Program-made: the position numbers and the translations under genes | The notes under the pieces: model-generated | The model's input: only the letters and a program-made list of their open reading frames with translations | Databases searched by the model: none | What the model was told of the DNA's origin: nothing | Shown here: piece by piece, positions 55,309 to 61,530 of the stretch | Position numbering within the stretch: the stretch's first letter is position 1 | Layout: the number at the start of each line of letters is the position of its first letter | Source: Coleofasciculus sp. FACHB-T130 | GTDB taxonomy: Bacteria > Cyanobacteriota > Cyanobacteriia > Cyanobacteriales > FACHB-T130 | Direction: 5' to 3' | DNA length: 64,000 nt | NCBI RefSeq assembly: GCF_014695375.1 | Contig: NZ_JACJOG010000046.1 | Location: forward strand, 1-64,000

Positions 55309-56883
55309 ATGCAATTTGTATCCGATCCACCGATCTCGGTCAAAATCCGTAAGATGAACGAAAGAGTGCGATGGCTTGCACCGAGTCTTGTGGACAGAGG
55401 AATCGATCAAACCCGGATGGTTTTAGACGATGGCGCTTCTGACACTCCGGAGTTCTCATTTTTAGTCGTGGGAGATAGCGGCTCCGGCTCCTATCGAGGA
55501 TACAACCCCCAACGACAAATCGCAGAACTCATGCTTGCCCACCGCGAACAGAGCCGTTTCGTGTTGCACACCGGCGACGTGATCTATCTGGTTGGCTCCA
55601 GCGAATACTACCTAAAAAACTTTATTTCTCCCTACCGAGAGTTTTTGGTAGGAGGCGATCGCCCGGAACGCATTGCCTACGATCAAATGGTCTTCAATAT
55701 GCCGTTCTTGCCGGTGCCAGGGAACCACGATTACTATGACCTACCCTTTATCTATGGTTTAATCGCCCAGGCTTCGCTGCCCTTACGCCGCCTGCTGCGC
55801 TCTCAGTTAGACTTGGACATTGGCTGGCACGGTTCGGGTCAAGGGAATGCCTATGCACGAGCGTTTCTTGACTACCTCAAAGCGTTCAATAGCGAGAGCG
55901 AATTGGCTCGTCATCTAGATCGTCATTACACTGCCAAGACGGATACAGGTCGCTGTCTTTCTTATCAACCGGGACGCTTCACCCGCTTACCTAACCGCTA
56001 TTACACGTTTCGCAGCGGTGGAATTGATTTCTTTGCACTCGATTCAAATACTTTCAATGCGCCAATCCCCCTGCCAACGACTCAAGAGGGGGACGACTAC
56101 CGTAGCGAATTAGAAAATCGTCGGTCTGACTTGGAACGGCAGAAACTTCAAATCATGGAAGCCTCAGCTCTACTGAGTTCCGGGCGACCCGAAGAGGCTG
56201 AACAGCTGGATGACAATCAAGCCAAACTAGAGCAAATCGACGAACTTTTGATTGACATCAACAAGCAACTGGCAGCCGACGAAACGACAGTCACTGATTT
56301 CGAGCAGCTGGACTGGTTGAGGCAAAGGCTGATTGAATCTTGGAATACCGCCGAGGTGCGCGGGCGGGTCATTTATTTCCACCATCCCCCCTATGTTACA
56401 GAGGCGACGAAGTGGCACCAGGCGCAAACTTTAGCAGTTCGTCAGCGTCTCCGCCGGGTGTTAGATGCGGTGAAGCAAGCAGTCGGAAACGAGGCGGAGG
56501 GGCGTCCGCTGGTCGATCTGATTCTGAACGGTCACGCTCACTGTCTGGAATATCTCCAAACTGGCGATACCGGATACGGTGACTCCAATATCAATTGGAT
56601 CGTTTGTGGTGGCAGCGGTCACAGTCTCCGCCGTCAGCGGTCTGAGGGAGCAGAATTGACGGAGAATTTTGGGGGAATCAAGGGCGGTGACACCCGCTTG
56701 GTGGCAAAATCGCTGCTTTTTGTCGGTCGTCATGGTCAGGGGTTGCAGAAGCGACGACCTTACTCATTTTTGCGAATTGATGTCTTTGACGGTCGCCCTC
56801 CGAAGTTCAAAGTCCGACCGTTTATCGCTGAGCGATCGCGGCGAGAGTGGAGTAATAGCGAGATTGAAGCGTTTTCAATCTAA
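55309..56883 (+). CDS. Calcineurin-like metallophosphoesterase
   Basis: A 524 aa phosphoesterase. Metal-site motifs appear in order: FLVVGDSGSGS, VLHTGDVIYLVG, PVPGNHDYYD, IYFHHPPY and DLILNGHAHCLEYLQ. The first motif is GDSG rather than DxH, as in the purple-acid-phosphatase-like group. A charged insertion (residues about 260-335, LENRRSDLERQKLQIMEASA and onward) is predicted to be a coiled coil. There is no signal peptide. Substrate unknown. Confidence 0.82.
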   Translation: MQFVSDPPISVKIRKMNERVRWLAPSLVDRGIDQTRMVLDDGASDTPEFSFLVVGDSGSGSYRGYNPQRQIAELMLAHREQSRFVLHTGDVIYLVGSSEYYLKNFISPYREFLVGGDRPERIAYDQMVFNMPFLPVPGNHDYYDLPFIYGLIAQASLPLRRLLRSQLDLDIGWHGSGQGNAYARAFLDYLKAFNSESELARHLDRHYTAKTDTGRCLSYQPGRFTRLPNRYYTFRSGGIDFFALDSNTFNAPIPLPTTQEGDDYRSELENRRSDLERQKLQIMEASALLSSGRPEEAEQLDDNQAKLEQIDELLIDINKQLAADETTVTDFEQLDWLRQRLIESWNTAEVRGRVIYFHHPPYVTEATKWHQAQTLAVRQRLRRVLDAVKQAVGNEAEGRPLVDLILNGHAHCLEYLQTGDTGYGDSNINWIVCGGSGHSLRRQRSEGAELTENFGGIKGGDTRLVAKSLLFVGRHGQGLQKRRPYSFLRIDVFDGRPPKFKVRPFIAERSRREWSNSEIEAFSI

Positions 56884-57127
56884 GTTTTTGTAGGATAAGC
56901 GATCGCTCTAGGGTCAGTGACCCTCGATTTTGTCTTGCGTCAGTGCTATCTGCCAGGGAACCATCCACCAGGGGATGAGCGATCGCACATCCCATACTAC
57001 AGCCTGCAATTCCTTATATATATAGATGGCTTGGCAAAATGTCAGGCATAAAACTTAAGCTCAGTCAGGAGTTTGGGTAGGTTTCCTGCATCCTTGCAAA
57101 ATTCCCAAAATATTTTTCCCCAACCCC

Positions 57128-57157
57128 TTGACACTCTTTGTAGTATTTATGTAGTAT
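57128..57157 (+). promoter_or_regulatory. Candidate promoter upstream of the tRNA array
   Basis: TTGACA at 57128-57133, an 18-nt spacer, then TAGTAT at 57152-57157, running into TATAAATATATTG. It is the best sigma-70-like match in the 700 bp before the array. Confidence 0.45.
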
Positions 57158-57207
57158 AAATATATTGAAAGAGGGGAAGAGACAAAAACCTCTAACCCAA
57201 AAAAGTC

Positions 57208-57408
57208 ATGATGTTACTTTACATCCAACGAATCAATAAAGGCTGGCATCCGCCAGAATCCTTTGAGGTGCAGCATCAGCCTACTTCCCAAAAATCTGAA
57301 GTAGATACTGAACAAGCGGATAATACACACCTCACTCAAACCAAAACTGCTGAATCTAGGCGTAATACCCAACAGGTTTATTACCTAGAAAGGCGATTAT
57401 TTCTGTAA
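57208..57408 (+). CDS. Small ORF in the array leader
   Basis: A 66 codon frame (MMLLYIQRINKGWHPPESFE and onward) between the candidate promoter and the tRNA genes. It is polar, with no known domain. It could be a small protein cotranscribed with the array or only leader sequence. Confidence 0.3.
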   Translation: MMLLYIQRINKGWHPPESFEVQHQPTSQKSEVDTEQADNTHLTQTKTAESRRNTQQVYYLERRLFL

Positions 57409-57430
57409 ATATTTTCCATCTTTTTCTGAA

Positions 57431-57446
57431 CCTTGAAAACTGAATA
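57431..57446 (+). promoter_or_regulatory. rRNA-spacer-like motif before the array
   Basis: GAACCTTGAAAACTGAATA resembles the GAACCTTGAAAACTGCATA element that, as I recall, sits in cyanobacterial 16S-23S spacers. It would fit an antitermination or processing signal for a stable-RNA operon. Based on memory of such spacers. Confidence 0.35.
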
Positions 57447-57496
57447 AGAAATCACCTATTTAACGATTGATACTGTGCATTTTTAATTAAGCACAG

Positions 57497-57552
57497 ACAT
57501 CTCAAGTGGGGGAATAGCCTAGCAAGCAATGCCCCCCACAGCCCGGAGATGT
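57497..57552 (+). ncRNA. Structured leader element before tRNA-Asp
   Basis: Two nested perfect stems: ACATCTC with GAGATGT (outer, 7 bp) and GTGGGGG with CCCCCAC (inner, 7 bp). It is followed 31 nt later by the first tRNA and may be a processing or antitermination structure. Confidence 0.5.
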
Positions 57553-57583
57553 AACACGTTTGTAGCAAGATTGCTGAATTGAT

Positions 57584-57657
57584 GAGGCTGTAACTCAGTT
57601 GCGTAGAGTGCTTGTCTGTCGAACAAGATGTCGCGGGTTCAAGTCCCGTCAGCCTCG
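57584..57657 (+). tRNA. tRNA-Asp (GTC)
   Basis: Acceptor GAGGCTG/CAGCCTC, anticodon loop CTGTCGA, canonical T-loop TTCAAGT. No unusual feature. First gene of the array. Confidence 0.95.
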
Positions 57658-57701
57658 TTCAGCAAATAGAGATAAAAATTCTTAATCTCATCTCGCTACA
57701 A

Positions 57702-57774
57702 GGTCCCATCGTCTAAGCGGCTAGGACACAGTGCTTTCAATACTGGAATACGGGTTCAAACCCCGTTGGGACTA
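57702..57774 (+). tRNA. tRNA-Glu (TTC)
   Basis: Anticodon loop CTTTCAA on stem CAGTG/TACTG; acceptor GGTCCCA/TGGGACT has a G:U first pair. Confidence 0.92.
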
Positions 57775-57827
57775 TGGGGCGATTTAGTATCTGTTTCTTT
57801 CAGATTGTAAATTGCCCAAATCGCCGA

Positions 57828-57901
57828 GGTCGAGTCGCCAAGAGGCTTAAGGCGTCTCTCTGCAAAAGAGAAATTCGTGGGTTCAAATCCCACCTCGACC
57901 T
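57828..57901 (+). tRNA. tRNA-Cys (GCA)
   Basis: Acceptor GGTCGAG/CTCGACC with discriminator T73, as required for Cys; anticodon loop CTGCAAA. Confidence 0.93.
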
Positions 57902-57907
57902 CTCAAA

Positions 57908-57980
57908 GGGAGTATAGCTCAATTGGCAGAGCAGGCGGCTCTTAACCGTATGGTTGCAGGTTCGAGTCCTGCTACTCCCA
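57908..57980 (+). tRNA. tRNA-Lys (CTT)
   Basis: Acceptor GGGAGTA/TACTCCC; loop CTCTTAA gives anticodon CTT. Discriminator A. Confidence 0.92.
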
Positions 57981-58002
57981 CTGCCCTGAAGACTGCAATC
58001 GA

Positions 58003-58075
58003 GGGAGTATAGCTCAGGTGGTAGAGCAGCCTTCTCATAAGAGGCTCGTCGTAGGTTCAATTCCTACTACTCCTA
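58003..58075 (+). tRNA. tRNA-Met (CAT)
   Basis: Loop CTCATAA; acceptor GGGAGTA/TACTCCT. Elongator Met or lysidine-type Ile cannot be told apart from sequence alone. Confidence 0.9.
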
Positions 58076-58080
58076 CTCAA

Positions 58081-58175
58081 AGCCTCATCGTCTAGCGGTT
58101 TAGGACATCGCCCCCTCAAGGCGAGTACAAGGGTACCCTTCGAGAAGGCTTCGCCTACAAATCCCTTTGGGGCTA
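58081..58175 (+). tRNA. tRNA-Glu (CTC), T-loop interrupted by a repeat
   Basis: Acceptor AGCCTCA/TGGGGCT, loop CCCTCAA (CTC). About 22 bp (ACCCTTCGAGAAGGCTTCGC) lie inside the T-loop between AAGGGT and ACAAATCCCTT. Without the insert a normal T-arm would form. Confidence 0.8.
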
Positions 58176-58178
58176 TCT

Positions 58179-58262
58179 GGAGAGGTGGCTGAATGGTAAA
58201 AGCGCTTTTCTGCTAAAGAAGTTTGGGGCAACCCATTGCAGGTTCGAGTCCTGTCCTCTCCG
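58179..58262 (+). tRNA. tRNA-Ser (GCT)
   Basis: Loop CTGCTAA; long variable arm TTTGGGGCAACCCATT as expected for Ser; acceptor GGAGAGG/CCTCTCC, discriminator G. Confidence 0.93.
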
Positions 58263-58274
58263 CCTTTTTCATTT

Positions 58275-58357
58275 GGGTCGGCTCGCCTATTAGGGTGGGC
58301 AGCGGTCTGTAAAACCGCCGCTTTTATGCATTGCAGGTGCGAATCCTGCCCGACCCA
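58275..58357 (+). tRNA. tRNA-Tyr (GTA)
   Basis: Loop CTGTAAA; long variable arm; acceptor GGGTCGG/CCGACCC; T-loop TGCGAAT. Confidence 0.93.
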
Positions 58358-58402
58358 TTGGACTTTGGATTTTTAATTTTAGATTCAAAGTTCAAATCGT
58401 AT

Positions 58403-58474
58403 GTGGGGATGGTGTAATTGGCAACATCTCGATCTCCAAAATCGATGATCTGAGTTCAAATCTCAGTCCCCGCG
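58403..58474 (+). tRNA. tRNA-Trp (CCA)
   Basis: Loop CTCCAAA; acceptor GTGGGGA/TCCCCGC, discriminator G, and an encoded CCA follows. Confidence 0.9.
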
Positions 58475-58479
58475 CCATT

Positions 58480-58573
58480 GAGAGCGTCGTTTAACTGGAT
58501 AAACTCTCTGTCTACGAAACCGTAGCTTGCTTCCCGGAGGGTAGACGTGGGGGTTCAAGTTCCTCCGCTCTCG
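58480..58573 (+). tRNA. tRNA-Arg (ACG), enlarged variable region
   Basis: Acceptor GAGAGCG/CGCTCTC; loop CTACGAA. The anticodon stem has mismatches. The variable region is about 25 nt long and contains GCTTGCTTCCCGGAGGG, which looks like an inserted small repeat. Confidence 0.75.
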
Positions 58574-58580
58574 TCAACTT

Positions 58581-58666
58581 GGAGAGGTGGTCGAGTGGCT
58601 TAAGGCGCAGACTTGGAAAGTCTGATTAGGTTTTACCTAACGCAGGTTCAAATCCTGTCCTCTCCG
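58581..58666 (+). tRNA. tRNA-Ser (GGA)
   Basis: Loop TTGGAAA; long variable arm GATTAGGTTTTACCTAAC; acceptor GGAGAGG/CCTCTCC. Confidence 0.93.
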
Positions 58667-58675
58667 TTGAAACTT

Positions 58676-58750
58676 CCCCCGGTAGCTCAGTTGGTAGTTA
58701 GCGCCTGTTTGAAGCACAGGAGGTCGTCAGTTCGATTCTGACCTGGGGGG
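58676..58750 (+). tRNA. tRNA-Phe (GAA)
   Basis: Loop TTGAAGC on stem CCTGT/ACAGG; acceptor CCCCCGG/CTGGGGG. The D-arm has two extra T (GGTAGTTAGC) and the discriminator is G instead of A. Confidence 0.85.
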
Positions 58751-58757
58751 CTGTCGT

Positions 58758-58829
58758 TGCCTTGTAGCTCAGTGGAAGAGCAGTCGCCTGTTAAGCGAAC
58801 GGTCGTAGGTTCAATCCCTACCAGGGCAG
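58758..58829 (+). tRNA. tRNA-Asn (GTT)
   Basis: Loop CTGTTAA; acceptor TGCCTTG/CAGGGCA; discriminator G. Confidence 0.92.
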
Positions 58830-58837
58830 CCTTTCAT

Positions 58838-58909
58838 TGCCGAGTGGACGAATAGCAAGTCGCATAACTCTGAATTATGAAGTTGTAGGTGCGAATCCTA
58901 CCTCGGCAT
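58838..58909 (+). tRNA. tRNA-Gln (CTG)
   Basis: Loop CTCTGAA on stem CATAA/TTATG; acceptor TGCCGAG/CTCGGCA. Confidence 0.92.
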
Positions 58910-58913
58910 TTAT

Positions 58914-58986
58914 TGGGGAGTCGCCTAATGGCATGGCACCGCTCTTTGAAAGCGGAAAAATGCAGGTTCAAGCCCTGCCTCCCCAG
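58914..58986 (+). tRNA. tRNA-Gln (TTG)
   Basis: Loop CTTTGAA; acceptor TGGGGAG/CTCCCCA; discriminator G. Confidence 0.93.
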
Positions 58987-59016
58987 TTCTGCCCCTGAGA
59001 AGGCAGCTTTCATCAC

Positions 59017-59092
59017 GCTCCTGTAGCCCAATTGGAAGTAGGCGGCTGTCTCAAAAACAGTCTATGTGTGAGTTCGAGTCTCACCGGGAGCA
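59017..59092 (+). tRNA. tRNA with Leu anticodon CAA, class I form
   Basis: Acceptor GCTCCTG/CGGGAGC, discriminator A; loop CTCAAAA. The variable region is only about 6 nt (CTATGT), not the long arm of normal tRNA-Leu. Confidence 0.85.
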
Positions 59093-59101
59093 TCAAAACT
59101 C

Positions 59102-59177
59102 GCTCCTGTAGCCCAATTGGAAGTAGGCGGCTGTCTTAAAAACAGTCTATGTGTGGGTTCAAATCCCACCAGGAGCA
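59102..59177 (+). tRNA. tRNA with Leu anticodon TAA, class I form
   Basis: Near-duplicate of the preceding gene with loop CTTAAAA. Short variable region, and no group I intron, although cyanobacterial tRNA-Leu(TAA) often has one. Confidence 0.85.
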
Positions 59178-59181
59178 TTAA

Positions 59182-59256
59182 CGGGGTGTGGCGCAGCTTG
59201 GCTAGCGCGGCAGCTTTGGGAGCTGAAGGTCGCAGGTTCAAATCCTGCCACCCCGA
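59182..59256 (+). tRNA. tRNA-Pro (TGG)
   Basis: Loop TTTGGGA; acceptor CGGGGTG/CACCCCG; discriminator A. Confidence 0.93.
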
Positions 59257-59259
59257 TTT

Positions 59260-59333
59260 ACCCCTGTGATGCAACAGGTAGACATACTTTGTTGAGTGCA
59301 AAGTTTATGCTGGTTCGATCCCAGCCAGGGGTA
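59260..59333 (+). tRNA. tRNA with Leu anticodon GAG, class I form
   Basis: Acceptor ACCCCTG/CAGGGGT; loop TTGAGTG on stem CTTTG/CAAAG; variable region about 5 nt. Discriminator A. Confidence 0.8.
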
Positions 59334-59373
59334 TTGGGTGTTAAAGCCCGAATACGAATAGACCAATCATTTT

Positions 59374-59448
59374 GCCCCTGTAGCCCAATTGGCACGAGGC
59401 GCTTCGCTTAGAACGAAGAGGTTGCTGGTTCAAGTCCAGTCAGGGGCA
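59374..59448 (+). tRNA. tRNA with Leu anticodon TAG, class I form
   Basis: Acceptor GCCCCTG/CAGGGGC; loop CTTAGAA on CTTCG/CGAAG; short variable region (AGGTT). Discriminator A. Confidence 0.85.
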
Positions 59449-59457
59449 TTGGTGCGA

Positions 59458-59533
59458 TGCGGGTGAAGTAGCCAGGGTAGGCTTGGAGGTCTCATAAGCC
59501 TCTTATCAGCAGGTTCAACTCCTGCCCCCGCCA
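59458..59533 (+). tRNA. tRNA-Met (CAT), second, initiator-like
   Basis: Loop CTCATAA on GAGGT/GCCTC; encoded CCA. The first acceptor pair is a mismatch (T1 x C72), as in initiator tRNAs, but position 7 also mispairs and the anticodon stem lacks three G:C pairs. Subtype uncertain. Confidence 0.75.
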
Positions 59534-59540
59534 CCAAATT

Positions 59541-59612
59541 GCAGGCGTGGTGCAATGGCAAGCATAGAAGTTTCGTAATCTTCTGATGCGAGTTCAACTC
59601 TCGCCGCCTGCT
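59541..59612 (+). tRNA. tRNA-Thr (CGT)
   Basis: Loop TTCGTAA; acceptor GCAGGCG/CGCCTGC; discriminator T. Confidence 0.88.
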
Positions 59613-59616
59613 TCAA

Positions 59617-59736
59617 GCAGATGTGGCGTAACCGGAAACATAAGGGCATGGTAGGCCCTTGATGTGTGTACCCTAGCCTTCGGTAACGGCTAACGCCGAA
59701 CGGGAACGCTGACGCGAACAACCCCCGCCGTCTGCT
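59617..59736 (+). tRNA. tRNA-Thr (GGT), T-arm split by about 48 bp
   Basis: Acceptor GCAGATG/CGTCTGC; loop ATGGTAG on AGGGC/GCCCT. A repeat (CCCTAGCCTTCGGTAACGG, CTAACGCCGAACGGG and more) interrupts the T-arm around 59671-59718. Confidence 0.7.
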
Positions 59737-59744
59737 TTCTGATT

Positions 59745-59816
59745 GCAGGTGTGGTGTTAATGGCAACACAGCAGCCTTGTAAACTGCCTATGCGAGTTCG
59801 AGTCTCGCCATCTGCT
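59745..59816 (+). tRNA. tRNA-Thr (TGT)
   Basis: Loop CTTGTAA; acceptor GCAGGTG/CATCTGC; discriminator T. Confidence 0.92.
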
Positions 59817-59997
59817 TGGGTGTGGCTATGCTAACAGTCTATTTTTTGAGTTTAAAGAGGAGGGAAATATGACAACGATGACGGTTACAGATGCTTTAGC
59901 TCACTTCTTCTCTATATCTTGTTGAACTGAATGGCATGGCTAAAATGCAGAGGCTAATCGTCTGTTAATTTTGTGCTAACGAATTAGAGCAGAAATC

Positions 59998-60843
59998 ATG
60001 AGGCGGATTGCGATCGCTCAAGACACGCTAGAAATTCTCGAAGCAGGCTACTACTACTCCCCTGAAGGTAAACAGGTCGATATTGGTCAAGGATTGGTAT
60101 CCTGTCTTGCTCAGACAAAATACTACGAACCCGATACCCTCTCAACTATCAAACAAAACGTTCTCTCTAGCTCTCCTCAATTCTCAAATATAGAATTTGA
60201 GGTTAGGAATGAGACAACTCTGATGGGAGCAGAACGCATAACGCGATCGCAAAACTTTCAAAAAATTGCCGTTCTCAATTTTGCTTCTGCTAAAAACCCT
60301 GGAGGTGGATTTCTCAAAGGCGCTCAAGCCCAAGAAGAGAGTCTGGCGCGTAGTTCGGCACTTTATAAAAGCCTGTTAAAATGCCCCGAATACTACGATT
60401 TCCATCGTTCTCAGCGATCGCTCCTATACTCCGATCGCATCATCTACTCACCCGGTTGTCCAATCTTCCGAAAAGATGATGGAACGCTTTTAGAGAAACC
60501 TTTTCTGGTTGATTTCATAACAAGTCCAGCTCCTAATGCTGGTGCCATTTGGAGAAACCAACCCAAGGATGCTGAAAAAATACCCGAAGTTCTGTATAGT
60601 CGCGGTGCAAAATTGTTGAGCTTAGCTGTTTACTATGGATGCGATGCTCTAGTTTTAGGGGCTTGGGGATGTGGGGTATTTAAAAATGAGCCATCAATGG
60701 TTGCCCAAATGTTTGCAGATTTCTTATTACCCAACGGTCAATTTTGGGGGAGATTCAAAAGCGTTCTATTTTCTGTACTTGACTCTTCTAAAGAAAGCAG
60801 AATATTTGGAGAATTTCAAAGTCGATTTTCATCAGAAAAATAG
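59998..60843 (+). CDS. Bacterial-type poly(ADP-ribose) glycohydrolase (TIGR02452/DUF2263)
   Basis: A 281 aa macrodomain-type protein. The PARG signature GGG-x(8)-QEE is present as NPGGGFLKGAQAQEESLARS (GGG near 102-104, QEE near 112-114). The family blocks MGAERITRSQ, VLNFASAKNPGG, and LVLGAWGCGVFKNEP near the end are also present. Such enzymes strip ADP-ribose from proteins or nucleic acids. The gene sits inside the tRNA array on the same strand, 181 bp after tRNA-Thr and 52 bp before tRNA-Gly. It may be cotranscribed and act against ADP-ribosylating toxins, or on modified tRNA or rRNA; this is inference. Confidence 0.85.
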   Translation: MRRIAIAQDTLEILEAGYYYSPEGKQVDIGQGLVSCLAQTKYYEPDTLSTIKQNVLSSSPQFSNIEFEVRNETTLMGAERITRSQNFQKIAVLNFASAKNPGGGFLKGAQAQEESLARSSALYKSLLKCPEYYDFHRSQRSLLYSDRIIYSPGCPIFRKDDGTLLEKPFLVDFITSPAPNAGAIWRNQPKDAEKIPEVLYSRGAKLLSLAVYYGCDALVLGAWGCGVFKNEPSMVAQMFADFLLPNGQFWGRFKSVLFSVLDSSKESRIFGEFQSRFSSEK

Positions 60844-60895
60844 GATTCCCTCACAACTAGAATCAACGCCTCAAGCAGTTTCAGATTTTAGATAT

Positions 60896-60967
60896 GCGGA
60901 TATGGTGCAATGGCTAGCACATTAGCCTTCCAAGCTTATGATACGGGTTCGAGTCCCGTTGTCCGCT
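60896..60967 (+). tRNA. tRNA-Gly (TCC)
   Basis: Loop CTTCCAA; acceptor GCGGATA/TGTCCGC; discriminator T. Confidence 0.93.
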
Positions 60968-60978
60968 CTGTTAAATAT

Positions 60979-61050
60979 GCGGGTGTGATGTAGCGGCTAG
61001 CATCTGAGTGCGCCACACTCAGCGCATGGGTTCAAATCCCATCACTCGCT
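60979..61050 (+). tRNA. tRNA-Gly (GCC), C at position 33
   Basis: Acceptor GCGGGTG/CACTCGC; stem TGAGT/ACTCA; loop GCGCCAC has C instead of the near-universal T33. Confidence 0.8.
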
Positions 61051-61055
61051 TTCGT

Positions 61056-61127
61056 AGTCCTGTAGCTCAATGGTGGAGCGTTTGCCTTACAAGCAAGGGG
61101 TTGCGGGTTCAAATCCTGCCAGGACTA
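61056..61127 (+). tRNA. tRNA-Val (TAC)
   Basis: Loop CTTACAA; acceptor AGTCCTG/CAGGACT; encoded CCA. Confidence 0.92.
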
Positions 61128-61139
61128 CCAATTTAGATT

Positions 61140-61212
61140 GCCTCCATAGCTCAGGGGAAAGAGCAGCACTCTTCTAAAGTGATTGTCCTAGGTTCAAATC
61201 CTAGTGGAGGCG
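61140..61212 (+). tRNA. tRNA-Arg (TCT)
   Basis: Loop CTTCTAA; acceptor GCCTCCA/TGGAGGC; discriminator G. Confidence 0.92.
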
Positions 61213-61226
61213 CTGGTTTAACGCTT

Positions 61227-61250
61227 CTTAATTTAAGGAGGTGAATTAAG
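61227..61250 (+). ncRNA. Hairpin presenting an extended Shine-Dalgarno
   Basis: CTTAATT and AATTAAG form a 7-bp stem; the loop is TAAGGAGGTG. AAGGAGGTGA is the complement of the TCACCTCCTT end of 16S rRNA. No start codon of a real ORF follows at a useful distance. Confidence 0.7.
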
Positions 61251-61316
61251 TTGGTTTGTTGATATTTTGCAATTACGGCGATCGCATCTTGCGTGACCCA
61301 ATCACTAGAGCCTACA

Positions 61317-61340
61317 TACTTTAGTACGAGAGGAAAAGTA
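61317..61340 (+). ncRNA. Sarcin-ricin loop mimic
   Basis: The 12-nt universal loop AGTACGAGAGGA (E. coli 23S 2654-2665) is exact. It is closed by TACTTT/AAAGTA, a fully paired stem unlike the CTCC/GGAG stem of bacterial 23S. Confidence 0.8.
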
Positions 61341-61387
61341 ACGCTGTTCAAACACAGCGGGCGTTTGAGAACGAGGAGTGCGAAGAA

Positions 61388-61444
61388 CCCGGCAGGTTGG
61401 CTTCAAGGTAGCCATCCTTTAAAGAGTGTGTAACAACTCATCGG
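61388..61444 (+). ncRNA. GTPase-associated-centre mimic
   Basis: Aligns with E. coli 23S 1051-1108 over its length. GTTGGCTT, AGCCATC, TTTAAAGA and GTAA are kept. Closing stem CCGG/TCGG and inner stem GAGT/ACTC differ in sequence from 23S yet still pair. Confidence 0.75.
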
Positions 61445-61530
61445 CGGAGTCCCTCTAGTAACTGAGAAAACGCAAAATGCTCTGATAACTTGCACGCGAG
61501 AATGCGATCGCATTCAACAACACAAAACAC

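Larger units (their letters stand above)
61221..61460 (+). ncRNA. Putative chimeric rRNA-mimic RNA
   Basis: A non-coding segment between tRNA-Arg and tRNA-Ala. It holds three ribosome-related elements in order: an extended Shine-Dalgarno hairpin (61227-61250), a sarcin-ricin-loop copy (61317-61340) and a GTPase-associated-centre copy (61388-61444). In 23S rRNA the centre precedes the loop by about 1600 nt, so this is not a simple 23S fragment. Ends of the RNA are unknown. Confidence 0.7.

Noticed and set aside
57541-57560. GGAGATGTAACACG resembling a 23S segment after the GTPase centre
   Set aside because: Short match; the bases are explained by the local stem with ACATCTC.
57940-57960. Apparent anticodon TTA, which would read the stop codon UAA
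   Set aside because: Proper numbering puts T33 before CTT, so this is tRNA-Lys(CTT) and not a suppressor.
59102-59177. Possible group I intron in tRNA-Leu(TAA)
   Set aside because: The anticodon loop is uninterrupted and the gene is only 76 nt.
61440-61500. CTCTAGTAACTGAG resembling the CTAGTAATCG stretch of 16S rRNA
   Set aside because: Only about 8 nt match and no surrounding structure is shared; too weak to claim a 16S mimic.
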